This document shows positions 41,373-49,877 of a stretch of DNA of 55,095 nt, piece by piece (position 1 is the stretch's first letter; the number at the start of each line of letters is the position of its first letter). Location of the stretch: assembly GCF_001544555.2 (NCBI RefSeq), contig NZ_FCOK02000067.1, positions 1-55,095 on the forward strand, written 5' to 3'. The position numbers and the translations under genes were made by a program. The DNA is from Caballeronia udeis (lineage in GTDB: Bacteria; Pseudomonadota; Gammaproteobacteria; Burkholderiales; Burkholderiaceae). The notes under the pieces were generated by a model. It did no database searches, was not told where the DNA came from, and saw only the letters and a list, made by a program, of their open reading frames with translations.

Positions 41373-42842
41373 ATGATTAATCAGGATGCCGATTTATTTG
41401 ATCTCATCATTCGCGGCGGTACGGTGATCGACGGCACGCGTCGTCCGCGCTTTGACGCCGACGTGGGTATCCGCAACGGACGTATCGCGGAGATCGGTGA
41501 CCTGCGAGCGCGTTCAGCGGCGAAGATTATCGATGCAACCGGCAAGATCGTCGCGCCGGGTTTTATCGATTCGCATACTCATGACGACTCTGCTGTTCTC
41601 TTCGATCCGCAGATGATCTGCAAGATCTCCCAGGGTGTAACCACGGTCGTGACCGGCAACTGCGGCATCAGCCTTGCGCCATTGAGCCCGGATGCGCCGC
41701 GCCCAATGCCGTTGAGCTTGTTGACGGACGACGAACACGCGCCACGCGCTGCATTTTCGCGTTTTGCCGACTATCTCGACGCGGTTCGCCGCTCGCCATC
41801 ATCCGTCAACGTGGCCGCGATGGTGGGTCACACCACCCTGCGCGTGATGACAATGGACTCGCTCGATCGGGCAGCCGATGACGGGGAGATCGAAGCGATG
41901 CAGGGCTTGTTGACCGAAGCGCTGGAAGCTGGTGCAATTGGCATTTCCACGGGCACGTACTATCCGCCCGCCGCCGCTGCGCCAACGGAAGAAGTGATCA
42001 GGGTGTGCCGCCCGTTGACCGGCACCGGCGCGGTCTATGTGACGCACATGCGCAACGAGGCGGACGGCTGCATCGACTCGCTCAACGAGACGTTCGAGAT
42101 CGGCCGCGCGCTCGACGTGCCGGTCGTGATTTCGCATCACAAGCTGCAACGCGAGGCGAACTTCGGCAGGTCGACGCTGACGTTGCCGATGATCCGTGCG
42201 GCAATGCAATGCCAGTGCGTGGCACTCGATTGTTATCCCTACGACGCCAGCTCGACCATGCTGCACACCGATGAAACGAAACTCCAGGGACGGGTGCGTA
42301 TTGCGACCAGTGAACCCCATCCCGAACTGGCGGGTCGTGATCTGGGGGAGATTGCACAGGAGTGGGGCGTAAGCCGCACCGAGGCGTCCAGACGCTTGCA
42401 ACCGGCGAGCGCGATCTACTTCAGCATGGACGAGAACGACGTGCGGCGCATCCTGGCATTCGACGACACGATGATCGGATCGGACGGGCTGGCGTTGGGC
42501 GAGAAGCCGCATCCGCGTTTGTGGGGTACGTTTCCACGCGTGCTTGGACACTACAGTCGCGACGTCGGCCTGTTTCCATTGGAAACCGCAGTGTGGAAGA
42601 TGAGCGGACTCACAGCCAGGAACTTCGGCTTGACGGGACGCGGCACGCTTGAGACGGGTAATCACGCTGATATCGTTATATTCGACGCCGCCACCATCAA
42701 GGACCGGGCAACCTACGACACGCCGACCGACGCCGCCGACGGTGTGGAAGCCGTGGTGGTGAACGGGGAGTTGACGTGGTGGCAAGGCGCGCATTGTGGT
42801 GCGCGCGCAGGGGAGGTGATTGTCCGGTCCCGGGTGAGTTGA
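41373..42842 (+). CDS. N-acyl-D-amino-acid deacylase (D-aminoacylase)
   Basis: A 489-residue amidohydrolase. The metal motif HTHDD begins at H68, and the D-aminoacylase-type zinc cysteine is in VTGNCGISLAP (about C97). Later histidines are in YVTHMRNEADG and VVISHHKL, and the catalytic aspartate is probably in IGSDGLALGEKPHPRLWG (given in parts: IGSDGLAL). All expected ligands are present. It removes the acyl group from N-acyl-D-amino acids, giving the D-amino acid that dadA oxidises. It starts 21 bases after the M81 gene and ends 142 bases before the serine hydrolase. Confidence 0.92.
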   Translation: MINQDADLFDLIIRGGTVIDGTRRPRFDADVGIRNGRIAEIGDLRARSAAKIIDATGKIVAPGFIDSHTHDDSAVLFDPQMICKISQGVTTVVTGNCGISLAPLSPDAPRPMPLSLLTDDEHAPRAAFSRFADYLDAVRRSPSSVNVAAMVGHTTLRVMTMDSLDRAADDGEIEAMQGLLTEALEAGAIGISTGTYYPPAAAAPTEEVIRVCRPLTGTGAVYVTHMRNEADGCIDSLNETFEIGRALDVPVVISHHKLQREANFGRSTLTLPMIRAAMQCQCVALDCYPYDASSTMLHTDETKLQGRVRIATSEPHPELAGRDLGEIAQEWGVSRTEASRRLQPASAIYFSMDENDVRRILAFDDTMIGSDGLALGEKPHPRLWGTFPRVLGHYSRDVGLFPLETAVWKMSGLTARNFGLTGRGTLETGNHADIVIFDAATIKDRATYDTPTDAADGVEAVVVNGELTWWQGAHCGARAGEVIVRSRVS

Positions 42843-42984
42843 GAGTCGGGGACGGGGTTATCGTGTCGATGGAAATTTGAAGATTTTCCTGGCGATCGGT
42901 TTGCCACTCTCGCAAGGGTAATTTCCTTATCCGTACCGCTCAATAGCTCTTGGCGACCAGAGTGCGCAGTCGCCGTTTCCCGGA

Positions 42985-43971
42985 GTGGAATGGACTCGAG
43001 TCGACCCTGCAACAGTGGGCTTCTCGCAGCAAGGACTTGACCAGGCCGTAGCCTATGCAAAACGGGAGGGCTCGACATCCGGCATGATCATTCAGCATGG
43101 TCTGGTCGTCGCTGAGTGGGGCGATGTTTCAAGGAGGTCGAATCTCTATTCGGGGAGGAAGAGCTTCATGAGCGCGCTGATTGGAATTGCGGTCGCCAGA
43201 GGCCAGATACATCCGGACGAGACGCTGGAACAACTCGGTATAGATGATAACGAGCCGTCCCTGACACCGACCGAGAAGCAGGCAAGCGTGCGCATGATGC
43301 TCGAGGCCCGCTCGGGTGTCTATCACCCCACCGTCTATGAAACATCAGGAATGGTGGCGTCGAAGCCGCCGCGCGGCAGTCACTTTCCGGGTACGTTCTG
43401 GTACTACAACAACTGGGATTTCAACACGCTCGGCACGATCTACGAGAAGGCAACGAATCAGCGCATCTTCGACGCACTGAAAACTGAAATCGCAGATCCG
43501 ATCGGCATGCAGGACTATCGTCCTTCGGATGGGCAGTATGTGTCGGGCGGACTGACGACCCGATATCCGGCCTATCCAATTGACATGAGTGCCCGCGATC
43601 TCGCTCGCTTTGCGCTGCTGTACCTGAACAATGGCCGCTGGGGTGACCGGCAGATTGTTCCTGCAAGCTGGGTCATGGAATCAACTCGTTCGTACTCCAA
43701 TACGCCGACTGGCGGCTACGGATACATGTGGTGGACGAGCACGCCCGCGAGCGGTCCGCGTGGTGCGAAGCTGGCCCTCCTGCGCGCAACCTATTGGGCC
43801 GACGGCAACCACGGGCAATATGCGGTCGTTGTGCCGTCGCTCGATCTGGTCGTCGTCAATCGCGTCGATGTCCGGCTTACGTCGAAGAGCATGCACCAGT
43901 CGAACATGGAGAAGCTGGTGTGGCTGGCCGAGTCGGCAGAGGGTGCGACGGAGATTGGCCCGGAGCCCTGA
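42985..43971 (+). CDS. Serine hydrolase of the class C beta-lactamase family
   Basis: A 328-residue penicillin-binding-type serine hydrolase. The nucleophile motif SxxK is S56-G-R-K59 (YSGRKSFMSAL), and the YxN element is Y141-N-N143 (WYYNNWDFN). The family includes esterases, 6-aminohexanoate-dimer hydrolase and D-aminopeptidases. The best start is GTG 42985, and no signal peptide can be seen; the frame opens after a stop at 42919. A hydrophobic segment exists in another frame just upstream, so a lost secretion signal by frameshift is possible. Its place next to the deacylase suggests a D-peptide or D-amide substrate. Confidence 0.82.
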   Translation: MEWTRVDPATVGFSQQGLDQAVAYAKREGSTSGMIIQHGLVVAEWGDVSRRSNLYSGRKSFMSALIGIAVARGQIHPDETLEQLGIDDNEPSLTPTEKQASVRMMLEARSGVYHPTVYETSGMVASKPPRGSHFPGTFWYYNNWDFNTLGTIYEKATNQRIFDALKTEIADPIGMQDYRPSDGQYVSGGLTTRYPAYPIDMSARDLARFALLYLNNGRWGDRQIVPASWVMESTRSYSNTPTGGYGYMWWTSTPASGPRGAKLALLRATYWADGNHGQYAVVVPSLDLVVVNRVDVRLTSKSMHQSNMEKLVWLAESAEGATEIGPEP

Positions 43972-44510
43972 GAGTTGAGCCTTGAGCCCACGGCCGGACC
44001 GCAGAGCGCGAGCGACTGACTTGGACAAGGCTGTTAGTGATCCACGGCGGCCGAGCTTGTCTCGGCCGGATGGGTTCACGTCAGCAATTGCTGCAGCGCC
44101 TCGTCCGCGCTCAGCCTGGATGTATTCAGCGTCACGTTCGTCAGTTGATAGAGATTTTCGAGTGCGTCGACCATCCGGTGAATATGCTCCTGCGCCTCGC
44201 GGTGATCGTCAGCGAGTGACATGAACCGAAGCACGCACACAAGGAGGTTAAGAAACCGGTCGCATCCATTGCCGGTCGCATCCATCGCGATAGGCGGGGC
44301 CATCATCGCACCCGGCATCAAAACACGACATTCCGTCTGTCCTGCTCAAACACCTTGTGCGGCGCGAGCGCCGCCGTGGCATGGGGGTTGCTGACCCAGT
44401 GCTAGCCCGCGACAAAGCCGCTGCCGGGATCGACGGCCGGCACAGGAATAGCCCTTGCGGGACCAATTCGCAATGGGCGCGTTGCCCAAGGCCACCGACA
44501 AGGAGAAGCG
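43972..44510. other. Mostly non-coding gap with one small possible gene
   Basis: About 540 bases. Besides the 48-codon frame at 44076-44222, it has a tandem direct repeat (CCGGTCGCATCCAT at 44256 and 44272, period 16) and no other gene I can name. The right end holds the promoter and ribosome site (AAGGAG) of the acyl-CoA-dehydrogenase-like gene. Confidence 0.5.
44076..44222 (-). CDS. Hypothetical small acidic helical protein
   Basis: A 48-codon frame starting MSLADDHREAQEHIHRMV and ending SADEALQQLLT. Third positions are strongly G/C, and the sequence is amphipathic and looks coding. No clear ribosome site precedes the ATG; the frame is open further upstream (to 44321), where the sequence looks less natural, so this may be the 3' remainder of a longer gene. 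Function unknown. Confidence 0.4.
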   Translation of the reverse strand: MSLADDHREAQEHIHRMVDALENLYQLTNVTLNTSRLSADEALQQLLT

Positions 44511-45554
44511 ATGCAGGAAACCGTTAACCTCGCCCCGCACGCACTCGACGCCTGTCTCGCCGAACTGCGCTTCGATCCCGACGATCCACGCTCGCTAGGC
44601 GAGGCTTTTGACGTGTTGGTCGACGGCGGTTTCGATCGTCTGCCGCTGCCGGGCGGCGGCGCCACGCTCGAACGCTGGCGCTCGCTCGCCGCCGTCGCGG
44701 CGCGCGACCTGGGTCTCGTCAAACTGTTCGAAGGACACACGGATGCGCTTGCGATTCTCGCCGAACTGCACGGCCCGGCGCCGCGCCCGGGTCGCCGCTG
44801 GGCGGTATGGGCCGCTCAGGCGCCCGATGCGCGCGTGGCAGCGGTGCGTGTCGAAGACCGGATTGTTCAGCTTTCCGGCGTGCAGTCGTGGTGCTCCGGC
44901 GCGCGCGCCGTAACCGATGCACTCGTCATAGCGTGGCTCGACGGCGAGCCGATACTCGCAGCCGTGCCGATAGGCGGTCCGCAGACGGCAGTGAGCACCG
45001 AGCGTTGGCACGCGGTGGGCATGCGGGCCACCGCGAGCGGCGATGTGCGATTCGAGAATGCTCCGGCCGTGCTGATTGGCAAGCCCCATGATTACGTCCA
45101 CCGCCCCGGGTTCTGGCAGGGCGGCGCGGGCATCGCTGCCTGCTGGTTCGGCGCCGCAGCCGGACTTGCGCGGCGTTTGCGCGAGGCGACGGCGGCGCGC
45201 CCCGATCCATATCGGCTCGCGCATCTTGGCACGGCCGATGTCGCCCTGGCGGGCGCAGCAGCGCTCTTGCGCGAGACCGCACGGCTTATCGATGCCAACC
45301 CGAGCGACGGTCTGCATGACGCTGCGTTGCGAGCCCGGCTCGGCGTGGAGGCCGCGGTCGATACCGTACTTGCCGCGGTCGGGCGCGCGCTCGGAGCGGC
45401 GCCGTATTGCCGGGATGCGGCGTTCGCACGCGCGCTTGCCGACCTTCCCGTGTTCATCAGGCAAAGCCATGCCGAGCGCGATCTGGCGGCGCTCGGCGAG
45501 GCCGTGGCACAAGACGCGGCATCAACGGTTGGGGGTGAGCGATGGTCGCTTTGA
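44511..45554 (+). CDS. Acyl-CoA dehydrogenase-like protein
   Basis: A 347-residue protein of the acyl-CoA dehydrogenase fold. The central strand LSGVQSWCSGARAVTDALV matches the usual KxWxTGA-type flavin segment, and HAVGMRATASGDVRFENAPA matches the GMRxTxSxxVxFxxVxV segment. It is shorter than typical members, and I cannot identify the catalytic glutamate. AAGGAG precedes the ATG. It overlaps the methyltransferase gene by 13 bases. Such proteins travel with NodS-like methyltransferase and glycosyltransferase genes in Burkholderiaceae and rhizobia, usually with a PIG-L deacetylase that I do not find here. Confidence 0.82.
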   Translation: MQETVNLAPHALDACLAELRFDPDDPRSLGEAFDVLVDGGFDRLPLPGGGATLERWRSLAAVAARDLGLVKLFEGHTDALAILAELHGPAPRPGRRWAVWAAQAPDARVAAVRVEDRIVQLSGVQSWCSGARAVTDALVIAWLDGEPILAAVPIGGPQTAVSTERWHAVGMRATASGDVRFENAPAVLIGKPHDYVHRPGFWQGGAGIAACWFGAAAGLARRLREATAARPDPYRLAHLGTADVALAGAAALLRETARLIDANPSDGLHDAALRARLGVEAAVDTVLAAVGRALGAAPYCRDAAFARALADLPVFIRQSHAERDLAALGEAVAQDAASTVGGERWSL

Positions 45555-46210
45555 TCGGTTGCACCGGCGCGCTGCCGCCTCTTTCCGACACACCGGACCG
45601 GCGTGAACAACAGCGCTATTTCGACGCTCTCTACGCGCATGACGACGATCCCTGGTGTTTGCGTGAGCGCTGGTACGAGCGGCGCAAGCGCGCATTGACG
45701 GCCGCGATGCTGCCGCGCGAGCACTACCGCAACGTCTTCGAGCCCGGCTGCGCGAACGGCGAGTTGAGCGCTGTGCTCGCACCGCGCTGCGACGCCTTGC
45801 TCGCGGCCGACCTGCACGAGAGCGCGGTTCGGGCGGCGCGTACGCGGCTTGCATCATGGCCTCACGCACGTGTCGAGCAGCGCATGCTGCCTCGGGAATG
45901 GCCGCAGGGCCAGGGCTACGCGCCATTCGATCTGATCGTCGTCAGCGAGTTCGCGTACTACCTCGGCTCGGACGACCTGCAACAGCTCGCCAAACGCATC
46001 GGAGATTCGCTGGCCGACGACGGCTGCCTGCTCGCCTGCGACTGGCGGCATGCGTTTGCCGAGCGGCAGGCCTCGGCCGAGGCGGTGCACGACTGCTTTG
46101 CTTCGCACTGCGGTGTTTTGCCGGTGGCACACCATCTGGACGCGGATGTGCTGATCGACGTCTGGACCCGCGACGGACGTTCCGTTGCACAAAGAGAGTC
46201 GCTTGCATGA
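45542..46210 (+). CDS. NodS-like SAM-dependent methyltransferase
   Basis: A 222-residue class I methyltransferase. The N-terminal YFDALYAHDDDPWCLRERWYE is the pattern of the NodS branch (cited in parts: DDDPWCLRERWYE). SAM motif I is FEPGCANGELS, with ADLHESAV as motif II and FDLIVVSEFAYYL as motif IV. NodS methylates the amino group of a glucosamine unit of Nod factors; in this setting the substrate is unknown. GGGGGTGAGCG precedes the ATG. It overlaps both neighbours, so the three genes are translated together. Confidence 0.9.
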   Translation: MVALIGCTGALPPLSDTPDRREQQRYFDALYAHDDDPWCLRERWYERRKRALTAAMLPREHYRNVFEPGCANGELSAVLAPRCDALLAADLHESAVRAARTRLASWPHARVEQRMLPREWPQGQGYAPFDLIVVSEFAYYLGSDDLQQLAKRIGDSLADDGCLLACDWRHAFAERQASAEAVHDCFASHCGVLPVAHHLDADVLIDVWTRDGRSVAQRESLA

Positions 46211-46866
46211 TCGGCGCCGTCATTCCCGTACACAACGAAGAGGCGCTCCTGGGCTGCTGCCTTGCCGCGCTTGCCGTGGCCGCCGGTCATGCCGCGCTTG
46301 CCGGCGAGACCGTGCGTATTGTCGTCGTTCTTGATTCCTGTACGGATCGCAGTGAAGCGATCGCGTGTGCGGCCGGCGTGGAAATCCTGACCGTTGCCGC
46401 GCGCAATGTCGGCGTCGCGCGGGCGGCCGGTGCGGCGCTCCTGCTTGCGGCCGGCGCGCGCTGGCTGGCTTTTACCGACGCCGACAGCCGCGTTTCACCG
46501 GACTGGCTAGCCGTGCAGCTTTCGCTCGGTGTCGAGGCGGTCTGCGGTTCGATCTGCGTCGACGATTGGGACGCGCATCCGCCCGCGGTGAGGGAGGTCT
46601 TCGCCCGCATCTATCGCGATAGGGACGGCCACCGTCACGTACACGGCGCGAATCTCGGCGTGTGCGCATCGGCGTACCGGCGAGCCGGAGGTTTCCCGCC
46701 ACTCGCGTGCCGGGAAGATGTGGTGCTCGTCGAACGGTTGATTGCGATTGGCGCCAACATTGCGTGGAGCGCCGCGCCGCGCGTTGTCACCAGCGCTCGC
46801 GTTGCTGCGCGCGTGCAGGGCGGTTTCGGCGACACGCTCGCGGGCTGGGCGACGCAGGCGCTTTGA
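46207..46866 (+). CDS. Glycosyltransferase family 2 protein
   Basis: A 219-residue GT-A-fold glycosyltransferase. It starts IGAVIPVHNEEALLG, and the DXD-type metal motif is FTDADSRVSPDW; VHGANLGV and GGFPPLACREDVVLVERL (in parts) form the acceptor side. It is short, with no membrane segment. The start at 46207 overlaps the methyltransferase stop (ATGA). It ends 29 bases before the convergent GGDEF-EAL gene. With the two upstream genes it probably builds or modifies a small glycolipid or glycoside. Confidence 0.9.
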   Translation: MIGAVIPVHNEEALLGCCLAALAVAAGHAALAGETVRIVVVLDSCTDRSEAIACAAGVEILTVAARNVGVARAAGAALLLAAGARWLAFTDADSRVSPDWLAVQLSLGVEAVCGSICVDDWDAHPPAVREVFARIYRDRDGHRHVHGANLGVCASAYRRAGGFPPLACREDVVLVERLIAIGANIAWSAAPRVVTSARVAARVQGGFGDTLAGWATQAL

Positions 46867-46895
46867 TTGCGCGGGAAAGGGTGAACAAGTAAAGA

Positions 46896-48818
46896 CTAAG
46901 CAGCGGTCGCCGGTTGCTCAAGGAAGCTAACGACGTCGTCTGCCGGGATTGGCCTGGAATACAGATATCCCTGAACCGTCAGGTCTCCGAGTGTTTTGAG
47001 AATAGCTAATTCGGCTATCGTCTCCACGCCTTCAACAATGCAATCAAGGCCCATATCCCGACTGAGCGCAAGCAGAGACTTGACGATCTTGTAGCTCGCG
47101 GGATTCTTGTTCAGACCCGTTACAAAACTGCGATCGACTTTGATTTTGGTGAGCGGGAGCGCATGAAGGTGCGTCAGGCTCGAAAAACCTGTACCAAAGT
47201 CGTCCAGGGAAATACCGCATCCGAGCGATCGCAAAGTCTCCGTGGCACTACGAACTTGCGAAAAATCACGAATAAAGGCGGTTTCGGTTATTTCGAGATC
47301 GATCCGAGTGGGATTGAATCCACTCCTTTCGATTTGCGCAATGATGTCGTGGACGCTCTCGGGCGAGCTAAGATCGTGGGCGGACAGGTTAAACGAAAGA
47401 CGGATGTGACCAGGCCAAAGTAAGGCGTGCGCAAGCGCCTTTTTCAATAGCGTCTGGGTGATCGTCAGGATCATCCCTGTTCGTTCAGCAACAGGAATGA
47501 ACTGCGCCGGCGTGACGGAACCCAATGTCGGACTGGACCAACGAGCAAGTGCCTCGAATCCAATTGTCGATCGACTCGAAACATCGATGATCGGTTGGAA
47601 CACTACAGTCAGTTCATCTTCGAGGTTCGCATGTTGTAGCGCCTGTTCAATTTTCGCGTCGGATCGAATTTTGGCGTCGTGATCAACCGAAAAAAGTGTC
47701 ACCCTGCCACGACCCGTGCGCTTGCCGTGATAGAGCGCGTAGTCGGCATTCGCAAACAATTGCACCGTGTCACTCGCCATATCGGGATAGACGGCGAATC
47801 CTATTGATCCTCCTATTCGCAGTGTCGTATCTCCCAGCGGCGCAGCAGTTCGTATCGCAGAACAGATGAGTTCTCCGGTTGCCACGAGTTCGCTCGTATC
47901 GCCGAAATTTGAGGCCACAATCGAAAACTCATCCCCACCGAGCCTTGCGACATAGTAGTTTTCCGGACATACCTTTCCCAGGCGCATCCCAATTGTCTGA
48001 AGCAGTTTATCGCCGGTCGCATGACCATAAATGTCGTTGACGGGTTTGAAACCATCCAGGTCGATAATGCCTACGGCGAGGCGGGTTCCATCGGATCTGG
48101 CCTTCGCATACGCGTTGTCAAGGTAGGAAAAAAATGCACGACGGTTGGCCAGACCCGTCAGGCTATCAACATTTGCAAGCCGGAAATTTTCCACGCGTGC
48201 ACTCACCATGTCGGTAAAGTCACGATAGTGGACCAGCAGTATGGCAAGCATGGCCGCGGAGACAAGGGCCGTGTTGATGGCGATTGCGACGAAGACGAGG
48301 TTCCCCGACAGGGAGAAGAAAATGACAAACGAGCCGTTGACGATGAAAGCAACCGTGAAAGCGGCCGAGCGCAAGTGCATCAGGCAGAAAATTACACCTA
48401 TAACGGTGATCGCCATATAAAAGGCTACATGAGCCTTTTCGTAGGCGCCGCCGTAGGGAAATAGCATGAATGCCCACAGCGTGAAAGCGAGGGCAATAAT
48501 GCCCGAGAGTCGCTGGGTGCGAGACAGCGCCTTTAACGCAATATCACGGGTTGCATCCTGCTTCGAACGACGCAGCCAGCCGATCACTCGCACGGCCGAG
48601 ATCACGGTCATGACAACCGGTATGTAGATTGTCATCCATCGCGGCGCCATGTGCATGTGGGTCGCCGCCAAACCCCATGTGTTGATCATCAAGATCACAT
48701 ACATGAGGGGCATCTGAAATGTGAAAGCTCTATACTGAGCGATCAGTAGATCGGAATCGTTTTTGGGAATAGCCGCTATTTCTTTGGCGGCTTTCAGGTA
48801 TTTCATGAACTCAATCAT
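46896..48818 (-). CDS. Membrane-bound GGDEF-EAL protein (c-di-GMP turnover)
   Basis: A 640-residue protein. About six hydrophobic helices (roughly residues 30-210) are followed by a diguanylate cyclase domain with an intact RLGGDEFSIV motif, then a phosphodiesterase domain with EAL (GFEALARW), LSFNLSAHDL, ETAFIRD and DDFGTGFSSL. Both catalytic motifs look complete, so it may make and break c-di-GMP. The start at 48818 has AAGGA upstream; 15 more codons are possible. The N-terminal membrane part would sense an unknown signal. It is monocistronic. Confidence 0.93.
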   Translation of the reverse strand: MIEFMKYLKAAKEIAAIPKNDSDLLIAQYRAFTFQMPLMYVILMINTWGLAATHMHMAPRWMTIYIPVVMTVISAVRVIGWLRRSKQDATRDIALKALSRTQRLSGIIALAFTLWAFMLFPYGGAYEKAHVAFYMAITVIGVIFCLMHLRSAAFTVAFIVNGSFVIFFSLSGNLVFVAIAINTALVSAAMLAILLVHYRDFTDMVSARVENFRLANVDSLTGLANRRAFFSYLDNAYAKARSDGTRLAVGIIDLDGFKPVNDIYGHATGDKLLQTIGMRLGKVCPENYYVARLGGDEFSIVASNFGDTSELVATGELICSAIRTAAPLGDTTLRIGGSIGFAVYPDMASDTVQLFANADYALYHGKRTGRGRVTLFSVDHDAKIRSDAKIEQALQHANLEDELTVVFQPIIDVSSRSTIGFEALARWSSPTLGSVTPAQFIPVAERTGMILTITQTLLKKALAHALLWPGHIRLSFNLSAHDLSSPESVHDIIAQIERSGFNPTRIDLEITETAFIRDFSQVRSATETLRSLGCGISLDDFGTGFSSLTHLHALPLTKIKVDRSFVTGLNKNPASYKIVKSLLALSRDMGLDCIVEGVETIAELAILKTLGDLTVQGYLYSRPIPADDVVSFLEQPATAA

Positions 48819-49256
48819 CACGCATCCTTGAGATCTATCGCTAACGAGTCCAATCCGCGACATCTGGCTATAAGATTCGAATCCCGGTTTCTCTTACGGC
48901 ACTCCCAATGGCCTTGCGAGACTTTGCAAAGCCAAAGGAGGGGCCAATAGCCATGGCCGTTGTATCGGTATACGGCGATGCACCTCGATCTCTGTAGTGG
49001 TACTGGGGTGGGATTTGCTGAAATTGTTGTAGGACTACGCTTTCTGACTAAATGTAATGAGGTCAAAACCATAGTGGAGAAAGGTCACGACGCCAAGTCA
49101 GAACGCCCGGCGAATTATTGAAATATTAATGTAATAATGTTGTATTTAAAAAGAAATGAAGCGGCGCGTCGAGTGCGACACGCCACCAACCTGTACGCTC
49201 ACAAGTTTTTTAATGTGCATCAAGTTGAACCAGGTATTTGACGGAGGAGGTAGTGT
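48819..49256. other. Intergenic region between GGDEF-EAL and the BamE-like gene
   Basis: About 440 bases without a gene. An AT-rich tract (49110-49160) is followed by a nine-base hairpin (GGCGCGTCG / CGACACGCC, one mismatch) at 49163-49184. Both neighbouring genes are transcribed outward, so two promoters must lie here. The AT tract is the likely site for the plus-strand one. Confidence 0.5.
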
Positions 49257-49622
49257 ATGAAAGGCTCGCGAACCACGATGACCCTGTTGATCGTTTGTGC
49301 GTGCTTTCTGGCCGGCTGCGGCTCGACGGGGCGGGAGATCAAACCTGAGGATATATCGGACTTCAGGCCCGGGGTGACGACGCAGCAGCAGGTGGTTGCC
49401 AGACTGGGCACGCCATCGCAGACGTCTGCTTTACCAGATGGATCGACTTATCTGGTTTATGCGTTCACAAAACCACAGTCGCTCGCGGTGACATGGATTC
49501 CAATCATTGGTACGTTTGGTGGTGGCACGGACGGCCGTGGCACCACGATCAGCTTTCAGTTCGGACCGGACGGCATATTGAATACCTCGAATACAGCTTC
49601 TTCTTCGCGGTCTGGCCCGTAG
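49257..49622 (+). CDS. BamE/SmpA-like outer membrane lipoprotein
   Basis: A 121-residue lipoprotein. The signal peptide ends in LAGC (C20), followed by a SmpA/OmlA-type fold: ISDFRPGVTTQQQVVARLGTPS and GSTYLVYAF are its typical segments, shortened here. True BamE belongs to the beta-barrel assembly machine; this may be one of the smaller paralogues common in Burkholderia. The residue after the cysteine is glycine, fitting the outer membrane. GGAGGAGGT precedes the ATG. A glycine/threonine loop (FGGGTDGRGTT) is unusual for BamE. Confidence 0.82.
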   Translation: MKGSRTTMTLLIVCACFLAGCGSTGREIKPEDISDFRPGVTTQQQVVARLGTPSQTSALPDGSTYLVYAFTKPQSLAVTWIPIIGTFGGGTDGRGTTISFQFGPDGILNTSNTASSSRSGP

Positions 49623-49877
49623 ATACTTCGACAGCCGTAAGCACACGGGTGCAAGATTAGATCAATAAGTCATCCTGACAATATCGCTTTTGCTCGTTCC
49701 GATTGCCTTATCTCGACAAAACCCGAACAAGTGCTGCGGTACTTATGCTCCGGGCATCGAAACATTCTCGATGCCGCACGCCTATTCGAAACGCCGGCGA
49801 AAACCGCTCCTCGCGGGTTATCGCGGGAGCTCTCCCGGCGTCCTTCTGGCGATATCGATCGCCACATTGAAATCAGA
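49623..49877. other. Gap between convergent genes
   Basis: About 255 bases; no frame with family resemblance was found. It lies between the 3' ends of the BamE-like gene and the double-XRE gene, so no promoter is required here. No strong terminator hairpin was seen. Confidence 0.4.

Noticed and set aside
44256..44285. Direct repeat CCGGTCGCATCCAT as an insertion footprint
   Set aside because: Only two copies with a 16-base period and no mobile element between or beside them; slippage is enough.
44248..44466. Short minus-strand frames before the acyl-CoA-dehydrogenase-like gene
   Set aside because: Composition is rich in Arg/Ser/Pro as in antisense frames, and there is no start signal or family match.
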